From positions 1 to 27,929 of the forward strand of contig CAXUEX010000020.1 of NCBI GenBank assembly GCA_964250215.1: a DNA stretch of 27,929 nt. Direction: 5' to 3'. Below the pieces are notes generated by a model that was given only the letters and a program-made list of their open reading frames with translations, had not been told where the DNA came from and did not search any database. The DNA is from DAIDJM01 sp964250215. Its GTDB lineage: Bacteria > Pseudomonadota > Alphaproteobacteria > Acetobacterales > Acetobacteraceae. Positions 8,011 through 15,510 of this stretch are shown here, one piece after another. Numbering within the stretch: position 1 is the stretch's first letter; the number at the start of each line of letters is the position of its first letter. The translations under genes and the position numbers were made by a program.

Positions 8011-8435
8011 CAGCCGCCCAATGCCCGATAGCCGGCGAACCAGACCAGCGCGGTGGCGGCGCCGGTGAGCGCGAACACCACGTAGGTGCCCGCATTCAGC
8101 GTGGGCTTGCCGGTGCCCAGGCCGAAATCCCAACCCAGGTGGCGGATGCCGCCGAACAAGTGGAAGAACAGCGAAGCCGTCCAGCCCAGCAGCAGCAGCA
8201 GGCCGAGCGGCGAGGCCAGGAACGCCTGCACCCGGGCAAACGCCGCGGGCCCCGCAGCGGCCGCGACCAGCCACCACACCAGCAGCAGCAGACCCACAGA
8301 GATGGCGATGCCGGTGACACGGTTCAGGATGCTGCCCAGCATGGTGGGCGGCCAGCGATAGACGCCGAGATGCGGCGACAGGGGACGGCGGATCGGCCGG
8401 CCGTCGCTGGCTCGGGCGACGAACTCCTCCGGCAT
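8010..8435 (-). CDS. sdhC: Succinate dehydrogenase cytochrome b556 subunit
   Basis: First gene of the sdh operon. The ATG at 8435 has a GGAG about 11 bases upstream. An in-frame GTG at 8465 has no such site and would lie almost at the predicted transcription start. The 141-residue product has the SdhC signature RPLSPHLGVYRW, then SILNRVTG (quinone-site Ser35 and Arg39), and three membrane segments. It also has FFHLFGGIRHLGWD, with His92 the likely haem ligand and His99. The family usually has His before the Arg in 'SI-x-HR-x-TG'; here it is Asn38. The protein is expected in the inner membrane with SdhD. Confidence 0.95.
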   Translation of the reverse strand: MPEEFVARASDGRPIRRPLSPHLGVYRWPPTMLGSILNRVTGIAISVGLLLLVWWLVAAAAGPAAFARVQAFLASPLGLLLLLGWTASLFFHLFGGIRHLGWDFGLGTGKPTLNAGTYVVFALTGAATALVWFAGYRALGG

Positions 8436-8479
8436 GAGGGGGGATTCTCCAGGCTGGGCCGCCACGGTGCGGTGCAGCG

Positions 8480-8493
8480 TTGATCTAGGTCAG
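8480..8493. promoter_or_regulatory. FNR/FixK-like palindrome over the sdh -10
   Basis: The plus strand reads TTGATCTAGGTCAG. It matches the CRP/FNR-family consensus TTGAT-N4-ATCAA at 8 of 10 defined positions, with one perfect half-site. It covers the predicted -10 of the sdh promoter, a position that would suit repression. Which regulator binds, if any, is inference. Confidence 0.35.
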
Positions 8494-8510
8494 GGTGCCG
8501 TAAGGGTCAA
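8482..8510 (-). promoter_or_regulatory. Sigma-70-like promoter of the sdh operon
   Basis: On the minus strand, TTGACC (8510-8505) is followed after exactly 17 bases by TAGATC (8487-8482). The -35 matches the sigma-70 consensus well and the -10 moderately. Transcription would start near 8475, about 40 bases before the sdhC ATG at 8435. This is the only good candidate in the 122-base gap between sdhC and the divergent gene. Confidence 0.5.
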
Positions 8511-8557
8511 TCGGCGGCCCGGTTGACCGCGACCGGGGCGGCCCGCTTCCTGGTGGC

Positions 8558-9688
8558 ATGAAGACTCTGGTTTTCTGCACCGCCTATGCGCGTACGGCCA
8601 GTGATTGGAGCCGGCGATATCGGCTGTGGCTGCGCGCGGTGAACCGTCCGGCGTTGGCGGCCGACACGATCCTGATCATCGACGATGGCTCGGAAACGCT
8701 GCCGGGGTGGCCGGGCGTGGCGCTGCATTCCGGCAACAGCCTGGCCGATGCGGCGCGTTTGCCCGCCCGGCCGGGCGTGATGCTGTATCATTTCGCCAAG
8801 CCTCTGGGGCGTGCCGACATCTTCGACTTTCCCGGCTGGCACCGCAGCTTCGCCTTCGGCGCGCTGTTCGGCGAGGCCGGAGACTTCGATCGGGTGATCC
8901 ATATCGAATCGGATGCGCATCTTATTTCCGATAGGGCGCATATCTGGTTCCGGGAATTCGCCGAAGGCTGGGCCTCGCTCTGGTCGGCGCGATACAACTT
9001 TCCAGAAATTGCGCTGCAGGTGGCCGCCGGGCGGGGTGTAGGGGCCATGGCGGATTTTGCGCGCCAGCCTTACGACGCGCTGCGCGGCGCCGTGCACGAA
9101 GACAAGATCCCGTTCACGCATGTGGAGCGTAACCTGACCGGCGAGCGCTATGGCGAGGACCTCGATCAGGTGCCGAGCGACGCGGATTACGTGGCGCAGG
9201 TGCAGACCTTGCGCGAGCCGACCTATTATTGGTGGCTGGAGGGCAGGCTGCCGAACACAGCGCCGCCGCTGATCGATTGGCATTTCGGGCATAGCGGCAA
9301 TATGGCCGCGCCTTTGGGCGACGGCTGGGCCGCAGCGGAGGCCGAGCACCGCTGGATGCTGGGGCTGGAGAGCATAGTTTTGCTACCCAACCTGCCGGCC
9401 CGAAAGGATTTCACGCTGCTGCTGACGGTAATCCCGCATGTGCGGCTGCACCTGATACGCCAGCGCCTGATCCTGTTCGTCAACGATGCGCCGGTCGGCG
9501 AATACGAAGTGACGCAGACTTCGTATCTCGGTTTCCGTCTTCCGTCAGGTCCGCTGCGCCGCGACGGCACGGATCGGCTTCGGCTGCTGCACCCGGACGG
9601 GCGGCCGCCGAGCGCGATCTCGGATCATCCGGATCGTCGTTGGCTTTCCCTGGCTCTGGTGCGATTGAGGATTTTCGTTCTTTCTTGA
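8558..9688 (+). CDS. Unrecognised protein, GT-A-like N-terminus
   Basis: I do not recognise this 376-residue protein with certainty. The N-terminal two-thirds resembles a GT-A glycosyltransferase. It opens with a strand (KTLVFCTAY), then TILIIDDGSETLP like the nucleotide-binding 'DDGS' motif, and later VIHIESDAHLIS, which could be the metal-binding acidic motif. A conserved-looking YYWWLEGRLP and DWHFGHSGN follow. The last 90 residues are strand-rich and may form a beta-sandwich (LHLIRQRLILFVND ... EYEVTQTSYLGFRLP). There is no signal peptide or membrane segment. ATG 8558 is the first good start; no clear ribosome-binding site is seen. The gene stands alone, divergent from sdhC and convergent with the GH31 gene. 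A role in surface glycan synthesis is a guess. Confidence 0.75.
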   Translation: MKTLVFCTAYARTASDWSRRYRLWLRAVNRPALAADTILIIDDGSETLPGWPGVALHSGNSLADAARLPARPGVMLYHFAKPLGRADIFDFPGWHRSFAFGALFGEAGDFDRVIHIESDAHLISDRAHIWFREFAEGWASLWSARYNFPEIALQVAAGRGVGAMADFARQPYDALRGAVHEDKIPFTHVERNLTGERYGEDLDQVPSDADYVAQVQTLREPTYYWWLEGRLPNTAPPLIDWHFGHSGNMAAPLGDGWAAAEAEHRWMLGLESIVLLPNLPARKDFTLLLTVIPHVRLHLIRQRLILFVNDAPVGEYEVTQTSYLGFRLPSGPLRRDGTDRLRLLHPDGRPPSAISDHPDRRWLSLALVRLRIFVLS

Positions 9689-9698
9689 AAGAAAGAAC
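9677..9698. terminator. Shared hairpin between convergent genes
   Basis: GTTCTTTCTT-GA-AAGAAAGAAC is a 10-bp perfect inverted repeat. The TGA stop of the plus-strand gene (9686-9688) lies in its centre, and the minus-strand GH31 stop is at 9712-9714. The 5' arm is preceded by ATTTTC, and ACTTTCTT follows downstream. It can serve as a terminator for both strands. It is AT-rich against a GC-rich background. Confidence 0.6.
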
Positions 9699-9711
9699 CA
9701 AAGAACTTTCT

Positions 9712-12123
9712 TCAATTGGTTCGGAACGCAATCTCGATGCCGGCGGTAGGATCGGGCAGGGTTATGCGCAGGGTGCGGCTCGCATTGTCGTGCTTCAGGG
9801 CGAGAATGCCGTCTGGCAAGTCTTGCACCTCACCAGCAAAACCATGCACCACCAGCGCAAGCTTTTGCCACCACGGCGCGTAACTGCCCTCGCGCGGCGC
9901 AATCCGTATGCGCGTGCGGCCAGCCTCGCTGGTGTGGTTCAGCCGCAGGCGCAGGTATTCGCCGCGCTGGTAGCCGAATCCATCGCCAGCATCGTGATAG
10001 AGCGTTCCGTGGCAGTTCGGGCCGGGGTAGATCAGCAGCTCCAGCGTGTCGCCAGGATCGTCCTGCGTGCTCTGCACCACCGGCTGGCGCGGCACGATCG
10101 TGCCGCCGCGGGCGAATACCGGCAACGCTTCGAGCGATTGCGCGACCTTGAGCAGCGCGGGCCGTGACGGGTCCGTGCCGGTGCCCGAAACGTGCAGGCC
10201 CGTCCAGTAATCGTACCAGGGCACGCGGGGCAACGTCACCACATACGGATCGGTGAATTCGGCGAAGGGCGCGGGCGCGATCACCAACGCCGAGCCGAGC
10301 ATGAATTGCGTGAGCGGATCGCGCGTGATCCAGGCCCTCGTGCTGGCCAATGCGGGAAATTCCAGGAACATCGGCCGCATCATCGGCACGCCGGTGCGGC
10401 TGGCTTCCTCTGCCAACGTGTAAATGTACGGGAGCAGGCGATAGCGCGCTTCCACGAACCGGCGCCGGATCGACACATGCGGTTCGCCATCCAGCCACGG
10501 TTCGCGCGGCGCGCTTTCCTGAAACGCGTGGCTGCGGAACAGCGGCATGAAGGCGCCCAGCTGATACCAGCGGGTGAGCAGATCGGGCGCGGCCGAGCCG
10601 AAGAAGCCCCCGAGATCGGCGCCCGCGAACGGAAATCCGGATAGGCCCAGATTGAGCAGCATGGCCACGTTCAGGCGAAGATGATTCCAGGTCGCGGAAT
10701 TGTCGCCGGTCCACGTGGTGGCGTAGCGCTGGCCGCCGGCGCAGGTGGCGCGGGTGAGCACAAAGGGCCGCTTATCGGGCAGCAATTTGCGCAATCCTTC
10801 GTGCGTGGCGCGCGTATTCAGCAACCCGTAAGCGTTGTGCACTTCCCGATGCGGCGCGGAGCGAGGGGTTTCGCCGGGTTCTTCAATGCGATGCACGGCA
10901 TCTAGTGGCAGCGTATTGCCCGGCGTGTCGAACGCGGTCGGCTCGTTCATGTCATTCCAGATCCCGGCAACGCCCGCGGCGGCGAATTCGGCATGCAGCC
11001 CGCCCCACCACTCCCGAGTGGCAGCGCGCGCAAAATCGGGGAACGCCGAATTGCCACCCCACATCTTGCCCTGGAACACCTCGCCATCGGCGGCGCGCAC
11101 GAAATGCTCGCCGGCAAAACCCTGCTCGCTCGCCGCATAAGTCCCGTCCTCCACCACTGGAGTTTGCGCATCCACGATTGTCACCAGCCGCAGGTTTTGC
11201 GCTTGCAGATCGCGCACCAGCAACGGCAGATCGGGGAAGCGTTCGGGGTCGGTCGTGAAGCTGCGGAAGCGGTCCTGGTAATCTATATCGAGATAGATCG
11301 CGTCCGCGGGGATGCGTTCCCGTCGCAAGGCTGCGGCGATATCGCGCACCGCATCCGCGCTCATGTAGCTGTAACGCGATTGCTGGTAGCCAAAGCTCCA
11401 GCGCGGCGGCAGCGGTGGCAGGCCGGTGAGGAACGCATACGCGACGGGCAGCGCCTTGGCGTGCTCCGCGAAAATCAAATACGTATCGAAATCTCCCAAT
11501 TCCGCGCCGAAGGTAAAAACATTCCGGTGCCGCTTGCCAAAATCGAAATGGGTGCGGCCGGTATTGTCCAGCAGCAGGCCATAGCCGCCGCGTGGTGTCA
11601 GCCCAAGCACGAACGGAATGCTCTTGTAGATCGGGTCGGTCGATTCCTGGAAATTGAGGTTGTCCGTGTTCCATAGCACGAACGCCTGATCGTTGCGCGC
11701 CAATCGCCCGGTCTTGTCACCCAGGCCAAAGAAGCGTTCGCCGGGCTGGATGGCGCGGAACGCGGAAAATCCGCCGTTCTGGAAGAATGCCGGCAGGCCA
11801 ATCGCATCTTCGTGCAGCACCTCGCCGGTCTCCGTTGCCACGATCACGCGCGCATCCTGCCGAAGCACGCGCAAAACCAACCGGCCGGTGCGAAACCCGA
11901 TGCTCTCGTCGCTGTCGAACGATTCCACCTCGATGGCTGCGGACCGCGCTTCCGGCAGCACCGACCACGAACCACCGTTTTGCCATTCCGATCCGCCCGG
12001 CTTCACGCGGATACGCAAGATATCCGGCCGCAACGCCGTGATTCGCAGGGCGAGCGGTCCGGCGGCCGCCTCGATGCCGTCCGGCAGCCAAATATGCGAC
12101 CGCACCGGCCCGGCAACCAACAT
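9712..12123 (-). CDS. Glycoside hydrolase family 31 alpha-glucosidase
   Basis: The 803-residue protein is a GH31 enzyme, which hydrolyses alpha-linked glucose or xylose from the non-reducing end with retention. The order is an N-terminal beta-sandwich (including FFGLGDKTG near 130), a (beta/alpha)8 barrel and C-terminal beta domains. The nucleophile is Asp391 in GIWNDMNEP and the acid/base Asp474 in TWTGDNSATW. The substrate motif IYLDIDYQD and the later MPLFRSHAF are also present. No signal peptide is visible, so a cytoplasmic enzyme is expected. I used ATG 12123; GTG 12132 would add three residues and neither has a clear ribosome-binding site. It lies 12 bases after asd and probably shares its transcript. 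Family is secure; alpha-glucosidase versus alpha-xylosidase is not settled. Confidence 0.93.
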   Translation of the reverse strand: MLVAGPVRSHIWLPDGIEAAAGPLALRITALRPDILRIRVKPGGSEWQNGGSWSVLPEARSAAIEVESFDSDESIGFRTGRLVLRVLRQDARVIVATETGEVLHEDAIGLPAFFQNGGFSAFRAIQPGERFFGLGDKTGRLARNDQAFVLWNTDNLNFQESTDPIYKSIPFVLGLTPRGGYGLLLDNTGRTHFDFGKRHRNVFTFGAELGDFDTYLIFAEHAKALPVAYAFLTGLPPLPPRWSFGYQQSRYSYMSADAVRDIAAALRRERIPADAIYLDIDYQDRFRSFTTDPERFPDLPLLVRDLQAQNLRLVTIVDAQTPVVEDGTYAASEQGFAGEHFVRAADGEVFQGKMWGGNSAFPDFARAATREWWGGLHAEFAAAGVAGIWNDMNEPTAFDTPGNTLPLDAVHRIEEPGETPRSAPHREVHNAYGLLNTRATHEGLRKLLPDKRPFVLTRATCAGGQRYATTWTGDNSATWNHLRLNVAMLLNLGLSGFPFAGADLGGFFGSAAPDLLTRWYQLGAFMPLFRSHAFQESAPREPWLDGEPHVSIRRRFVEARYRLLPYIYTLAEEASRTGVPMMRPMFLEFPALASTRAWITRDPLTQFMLGSALVIAPAPFAEFTDPYVVTLPRVPWYDYWTGLHVSGTGTDPSRPALLKVAQSLEALPVFARGGTIVPRQPVVQSTQDDPGDTLELLIYPGPNCHGTLYHDAGDGFGYQRGEYLRLRLNHTSEAGRTRIRIAPREGSYAPWWQKLALVVHGFAGEVQDLPDGILALKHDNASRTLRITLPDPTAGIEIAFRTN

Positions 12124-12135
12124 CGCGGCCACGTT

Positions 12136-13164
12136 TCAGGCGGCGTGGCGCAGCAGGGAGCGCGCGACCAGTTGTTCGGCGATTTGCACGGCGTTCAGCG
12201 CCGCACCCTTGCGCAGGTTGTCCGCAACGCACCAGAACCCGAGCCCGTTCGGCACGGTGGGATCGCGCCGCAGTCGGCTGATATAAACCGCGTCCTCGCC
12301 CTGGCAGTCGGCAGGCGTTACATAACCGCCATCGTCGCGGCTATCCAGCACAACGATGCCGGGCGAATTGCGCAGCAGATCGCGCGCCTCACCCACGTTC
12401 ACTGGTTTTTCGAACTGCACCGCTACGGATTCCGCATGCCCGATGAACACCGGCACGCGCACGCAAGTGGCAAACACCGCAATATCCGAATCGAGAATCT
12501 TCTTCGTTTCCACCACCATCTTCCATTCCTCCTTGGTGGCGCCGTCGTCCTGGAATTTGTCGATGTGCGGAATCACGTTAAAGGCAATGTTCTTCGTGAA
12601 AACCTCAGGCTTCACCGGATCGTTCACGAACACCGCTTTGGTGGCGCGAAACAGCTCATCCATGCCTTCTTTGCCGGCACCGGACACCGATTGATAGGTG
12701 GAGACGATCACTCGCCGGCAGCCATACCGGTCGTGCAGCGGCTTCAGCGCGAGCACCATCTGGATGGTGCTGCAATTCGGGTTGGCAATAATGCGCCGCT
12801 TCGTGTGCCGGCTAAGCGCTTCCGGGTTCACCTCCGGCACCACCAGCGGCACGTCCGGCTCCATGCGGAACTGGCTGGTATTGTCGATCACGATGCATCC
12901 GGCTTCGGCCGCGCGCGGCGCATGCGCGGCGGAAATTGCGGCACCGGGGCTGAACAGGCCGATATCCCAGCCGGCAAAATCGAAGCTCTCCAGCGCCTGC
13001 ACGCGCAGCACGCGCTTTTCGCCGAAGCTCACCTGCGTGCCCGCCGAGCGTGCGGACGCTAGCGCCACAATGTCGCTGACCGGGAAATCGCGTTCCGCCA
13101 GCGTTTTCAGCATCTCGCGGCCCACCGCCCCGGTGGCACCCACCACCGCCACCCTGTAGCCCAT
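12136..13164 (-). CDS. asd: Aspartate-semialdehyde dehydrogenase
   Basis: Asd reduces aspartyl-4-phosphate to aspartate semialdehyde with NADPH, on the way to lysine, diaminopimelate, threonine and methionine. The 342-residue product begins MGYRVAVVGATGAVG (nucleotide-binding glycines at 9, 12 and 15). The active-site cysteine is Cys131 in NPNCSTIQM. The motif STYQSVSGAGKEGMDEL and the histidine-containing RVPVFIGHAESV follow. I chose ATG 13164 because it aligns with the family start and has GGAG about 8 bases upstream; a longer frame to 13341 overlaps the MFS gene. It is an essential housekeeping gene, here between a transporter and a glucosidase. Confidence 0.96.
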   Translation of the reverse strand: MGYRVAVVGATGAVGREMLKTLAERDFPVSDIVALASARSAGTQVSFGEKRVLRVQALESFDFAGWDIGLFSPGAAISAAHAPRAAEAGCIVIDNTSQFRMEPDVPLVVPEVNPEALSRHTKRRIIANPNCSTIQMVLALKPLHDRYGCRRVIVSTYQSVSGAGKEGMDELFRATKAVFVNDPVKPEVFTKNIAFNVIPHIDKFQDDGATKEEWKMVVETKKILDSDIAVFATCVRVPVFIGHAESVAVQFEKPVNVGEARDLLRNSPGIVVLDSRDDGGYVTPADCQGEDAVYISRLRRDPTVPNGLGFWCVADNLRKGAALNAVQIAEQLVARSLLRHAA

Positions 13165-13194
13165 CGTCGTCTCCACCGGCTCTGCGTGCGGCCT

Positions 13195-13200
13195 TTTATA
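13195..13200 (-). promoter_or_regulatory. Possible -10 box upstream of asd
   Basis: The minus strand reads TATAAA here, about 30 bases before the asd ATG and overlapping the stop codon of the upstream MFS gene. No convincing -35 lies at the right distance, so an internal promoter is only possible. The 31-base gap also allows read-through. Confidence 0.25.
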
Positions 13201-14374
13201 GGGGTTCCGGCTCAGCGGGAACCGCCACGACGGCACACGCGGTAGCCACCGACGCGGTTTCCGGCAAAGCCAAGGCGAGAACTGAGAACGCGATGGCGGC
13301 GATGCCGGCGCTGGTGAGGAAAGCGGCCGAATAGCCAGCATGTTGCACGATCACGCCGGCCAGCAATCCGCTGCTGGAGGCGCCTATGCCCTGGGCGGTA
13401 GCCACCGCGCCCTGGGCCAGATTGTAGCGGCCCGTGCCGCGCATCAGATCGGCGACAACCAGTGGTGTGATCGCGCCGAAAATGCCCGCCCCCACGCCGT
13501 CCAGCAACTGCACGCCGATCAGCCACCACGCCTGGTCGGAAAATGTGTAGAGCAAGGCCCGAACCGGCAAAATCCCAAAGCCCAGCAGCAGGAGTTTCTT
13601 GCGGCCCAGCCGATCGGCGGTATTGCCCACCAGCAACGCGATCGGCAGCATGATGAGTTGCGCCGCGATGATGCAGGCCGACATCATTGCGGTGGCGATC
13701 CCCTTGTGCGAAAGCGCGAGTTTTTGTCCCACCAACGGCAGCAGCGAAGCGTTCGCTAGGTGGAACAGCAGCGTGCACCCGCAATAGATCAGCAGCGGCC
13801 GGCAGCCGATCAGCACGCGCCAGACCGGGCCAGGCGCGTCGCCCCCGGTATCGCCGCGCGCGCGTTCGTGGTCGATAGCGCCGCCGGGAATGGAGAGCGT
13901 CGCCAGCGCGGCGAGCAGCGCGAACACTGGCACCAGCAGGAAAACGGTGCGCTGCGAAAATGCCCAGCCCACGGCGCCCGCCGCGGCGGCGATCGCCACG
14001 TTGCCGGCGTGATCGAACGCGGCGTTGCGGCCGAGCCTTCGGGCCAGCGCCTGGCGCGCGAACAATCCGAGCGTGATGGCGGCCACCGCCGGGCCGAATA
14101 TGTCGCCCACCGCGGCCATGGCCGCGTTGGCCAGCATCACGGGCCAGAAGAACGGTGCGGCATAGATCGCCACCGCGCCGGCGGCCAGCACGGCGAGTGC
14201 CGCCACAACCAGCCCGCGTTTAGCCTTCGTGGCGTCGATTGCGGCACCGGCTGGGGTTTGCAGCAGCAGGCCGACGAAGCCGCCAATCATCGTGACCAGC
14301 CCTACACTCTCCTGGCTCCAATGCTGTCGCGTAACCAGAAACACGTTCAGGTAAGGGCCGAGCGCGCCGCGCAC
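13196..14374 (-). CDS. Major facilitator superfamily transporter
   Basis: The protein has about 11-12 membrane segments in two halves, with the MFS loop motif between TM2 and TM3 (DATKAKRG) and its second-half counterpart (NTADRLGRKK). Other hallmarks are QTPAGAAID and QLLDGVGAGIFGAITPLVV. From GTG 14374 it has 392 residues, but this start cuts into the first membrane helix. The codons just upstream read LDALNFLLADV, which fits the usual MFS start. No ATG, GTG or TTG exists upstream in frame before a stop; an ATT at 14431 would give 411 residues. It lies 61 bases after the ferredoxin gene and 31 before asd. The substrate cannot be told; a drug or metabolite exporter is plausible. Confidence 0.9.
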   Translation of the reverse strand: MRGALGPYLNVFLVTRQHWSQESVGLVTMIGGFVGLLLQTPAGAAIDATKAKRGLVVAALAVLAAGAVAIYAAPFFWPVMLANAAMAAVGDIFGPAVAAITLGLFARQALARRLGRNAAFDHAGNVAIAAAAGAVGWAFSQRTVFLLVPVFALLAALATLSIPGGAIDHERARGDTGGDAPGPVWRVLIGCRPLLIYCGCTLLFHLANASLLPLVGQKLALSHKGIATAMMSACIIAAQLIMLPIALLVGNTADRLGRKKLLLLGFGILPVRALLYTFSDQAWWLIGVQLLDGVGAGIFGAITPLVVADLMRGTGRYNLAQGAVATAQGIGASSSGLLAGVIVQHAGYSAAFLTSAGIAAIAFSVLALALPETASVATACAVVAVPAEPEPL

Positions 14375-14435
14375 ATCGGCGAGCAGAAAGTTCAGCGCAT
14401 CGAGCGATGCGGGGCGGAACTCGCGCGGAATGCGT

Positions 14436-14756
14436 TCAGCCCTGCGACGGCGGCGTGGTGACGATCAGCCCGTCGAATGCCGGGGTCACCTCAAGCTGGC
14501 AGGACAGGCGGGAGTTTTCCTGCCGGTCGGAAACCAGCTCGATGGTGTCGATTTCCGGTGATTTCATCGGCGCTAGGCGCGGCAGCCATTCCGGATCGAC
14601 ATACACGTGGCACGTGGCGCAGGCGCAGGCGCCGCCGCAATCGGCATCGATGCCGGGAATGCCGTTCGAGACCGCGCCGCGCATCACCGACATGCCCACG
14701 GGAACATCGACGCTATTTCGCTGCCCGTCATGCGTTATGTAATTTATGCGCGGCAC
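14436..14756 (-). CDS. [2Fe-2S] ferredoxin, adrenodoxin type
   Basis: The 106-residue protein is a small electron carrier with ligands Cys40, Cys46, Cys49 and Cys86 (pattern C-x5-C-x2-C ... C, in DCGGACACATCHVYV and RLSCQ). This is the adrenodoxin/putidaredoxin subtype used by P450s, iron-sulfur assembly and some oxygenases. I chose GTG 14756 because GGGAGA (14768-14763) sits six bases before it; another in-frame GTG at 14780 lacks such a site. It follows the GT2 gene by 57 bases in the long minus-strand run. A ferredoxin-NADP reductase gene is about 6 kb upstream in the same run, a possible partner. Confidence 0.93.
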   Translation of the reverse strand: MPRINYITHDGQRNSVDVPVGMSVMRGAVSNGIPGIDADCGGACACATCHVYVDPEWLPRLAPMKSPEIDTIELVSDRQENSRLSCQLEVTPAFDGLIVTTPPSQG

Positions 14757-14762
14757 GGCTCG

Positions 14763-14768
14763 TCTCCC
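14763..14768 (-). promoter_or_regulatory. Ribosome-binding site that sets the ferredoxin start
   Basis: GGGAGA on the minus strand, six bases before GTG 14756. It favours this codon over the in-frame GTG at 14780. Confidence 0.6.
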
Positions 14769-14813
14769 GTTGCGATGCACGGATGGCCGATCTCCCCCGG
14801 CGCCGCAAGCCGT

Positions 14814-15509
14814 TCAGCCGGCACGCAGCACGCCAACGCGAACGAGCGTCGCCAGAATTCGCGATCCGGCCCGGAAACTGCCGCGCAGATTGCCGGCCAC
14901 CTTCGAGCTTCCGGCTACGCGGCGATAATAGGGCAACGGCACTTCCCGCACGCGCAAACCGGCCCGTGGCGCGCGGATCTGCATCTCAAGGTTCCAGCCA
15001 TAGGTCATTTCCCGCATGTTCAGGCGCAGGAGATCGGCGGTGCGGATGGCGCGAAAGGCGCACATGTCGCGGTAGCGCGCGCCGCCGAGCAGGCCGAGTG
15101 CCAGGCCCACCGCGTGGCCGGCGAATACCTGATGCCAGCCCATGCTGCCCGCCTCGCGTTCGGCACGGCTGCGAACGGCCAGCACGAAATCCGCGTCCCC
15201 CGCCTGGATCGGGCGCAACAGCTCCGGCGCCCGTTCCACCGCGTCCGCGCCATCGCCGTCCATGAACAGCAGCAGCCCGGCGTCTAGCGCCGCGGCCCGT
15301 TCGGCGCCGGTCATACAGGCGCGGCCGTAGCCGGGCCGCGTCTCCACGATCACTTCCGCGCCGCCCGCCCTGGCTTCCTTCACCGTGCCGTCGCGGCTGC
15401 CGCCATCCACGACGATGACATGATCGATTTTTGGCAGCCGCGCGAGCACGTCGCCGATCGCACCTTCCTCGTCAAGAACCGGAATGATCGCGCAAACGCC
15501 GAGCGTCAA
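14814..15509 (-). CDS. Glycosyltransferase family 2, DPM1-like
   Basis: The 231-residue GT-A enzyme has the opening CAIIPVLDEEGAIGDVL, the nucleotide-binding VVDGGSRDGT (34-42) and the metal-binding MDGDGAD (Asp84/Asp86). It has the family's C-terminal PLPYYRRVAGSSKVAGN. There is no C-terminal membrane segment. DPM1-like enzymes load a sugar from a nucleotide donor onto a polyprenyl phosphate on the cytoplasmic face. The TTG start at 15509 has GGAG eight bases upstream and lies one base after the radical SAM stop, so translation is likely coupled. Together with the GT-C gene two positions upstream it would supply a lipid-linked sugar donor. The exact sugar is unknown. Confidence 0.9.
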   Translation of the reverse strand: MTLGVCAIIPVLDEEGAIGDVLARLPKIDHVIVVDGGSRDGTVKEARAGGAEVIVETRPGYGRACMTGAERAAALDAGLLLFMDGDGADAVERAPELLRPIQAGDADFVLAVRSRAEREAGSMGWHQVFAGHAVGLALGLLGGARYRDMCAFRAIRTADLLRLNMREMTYGWNLEMQIRAPRAGLRVREVPLPYYRRVAGSSKVAGNLRGSFRAGSRILATLVRVGVLRAG

Positions 15510-15510
15510 C

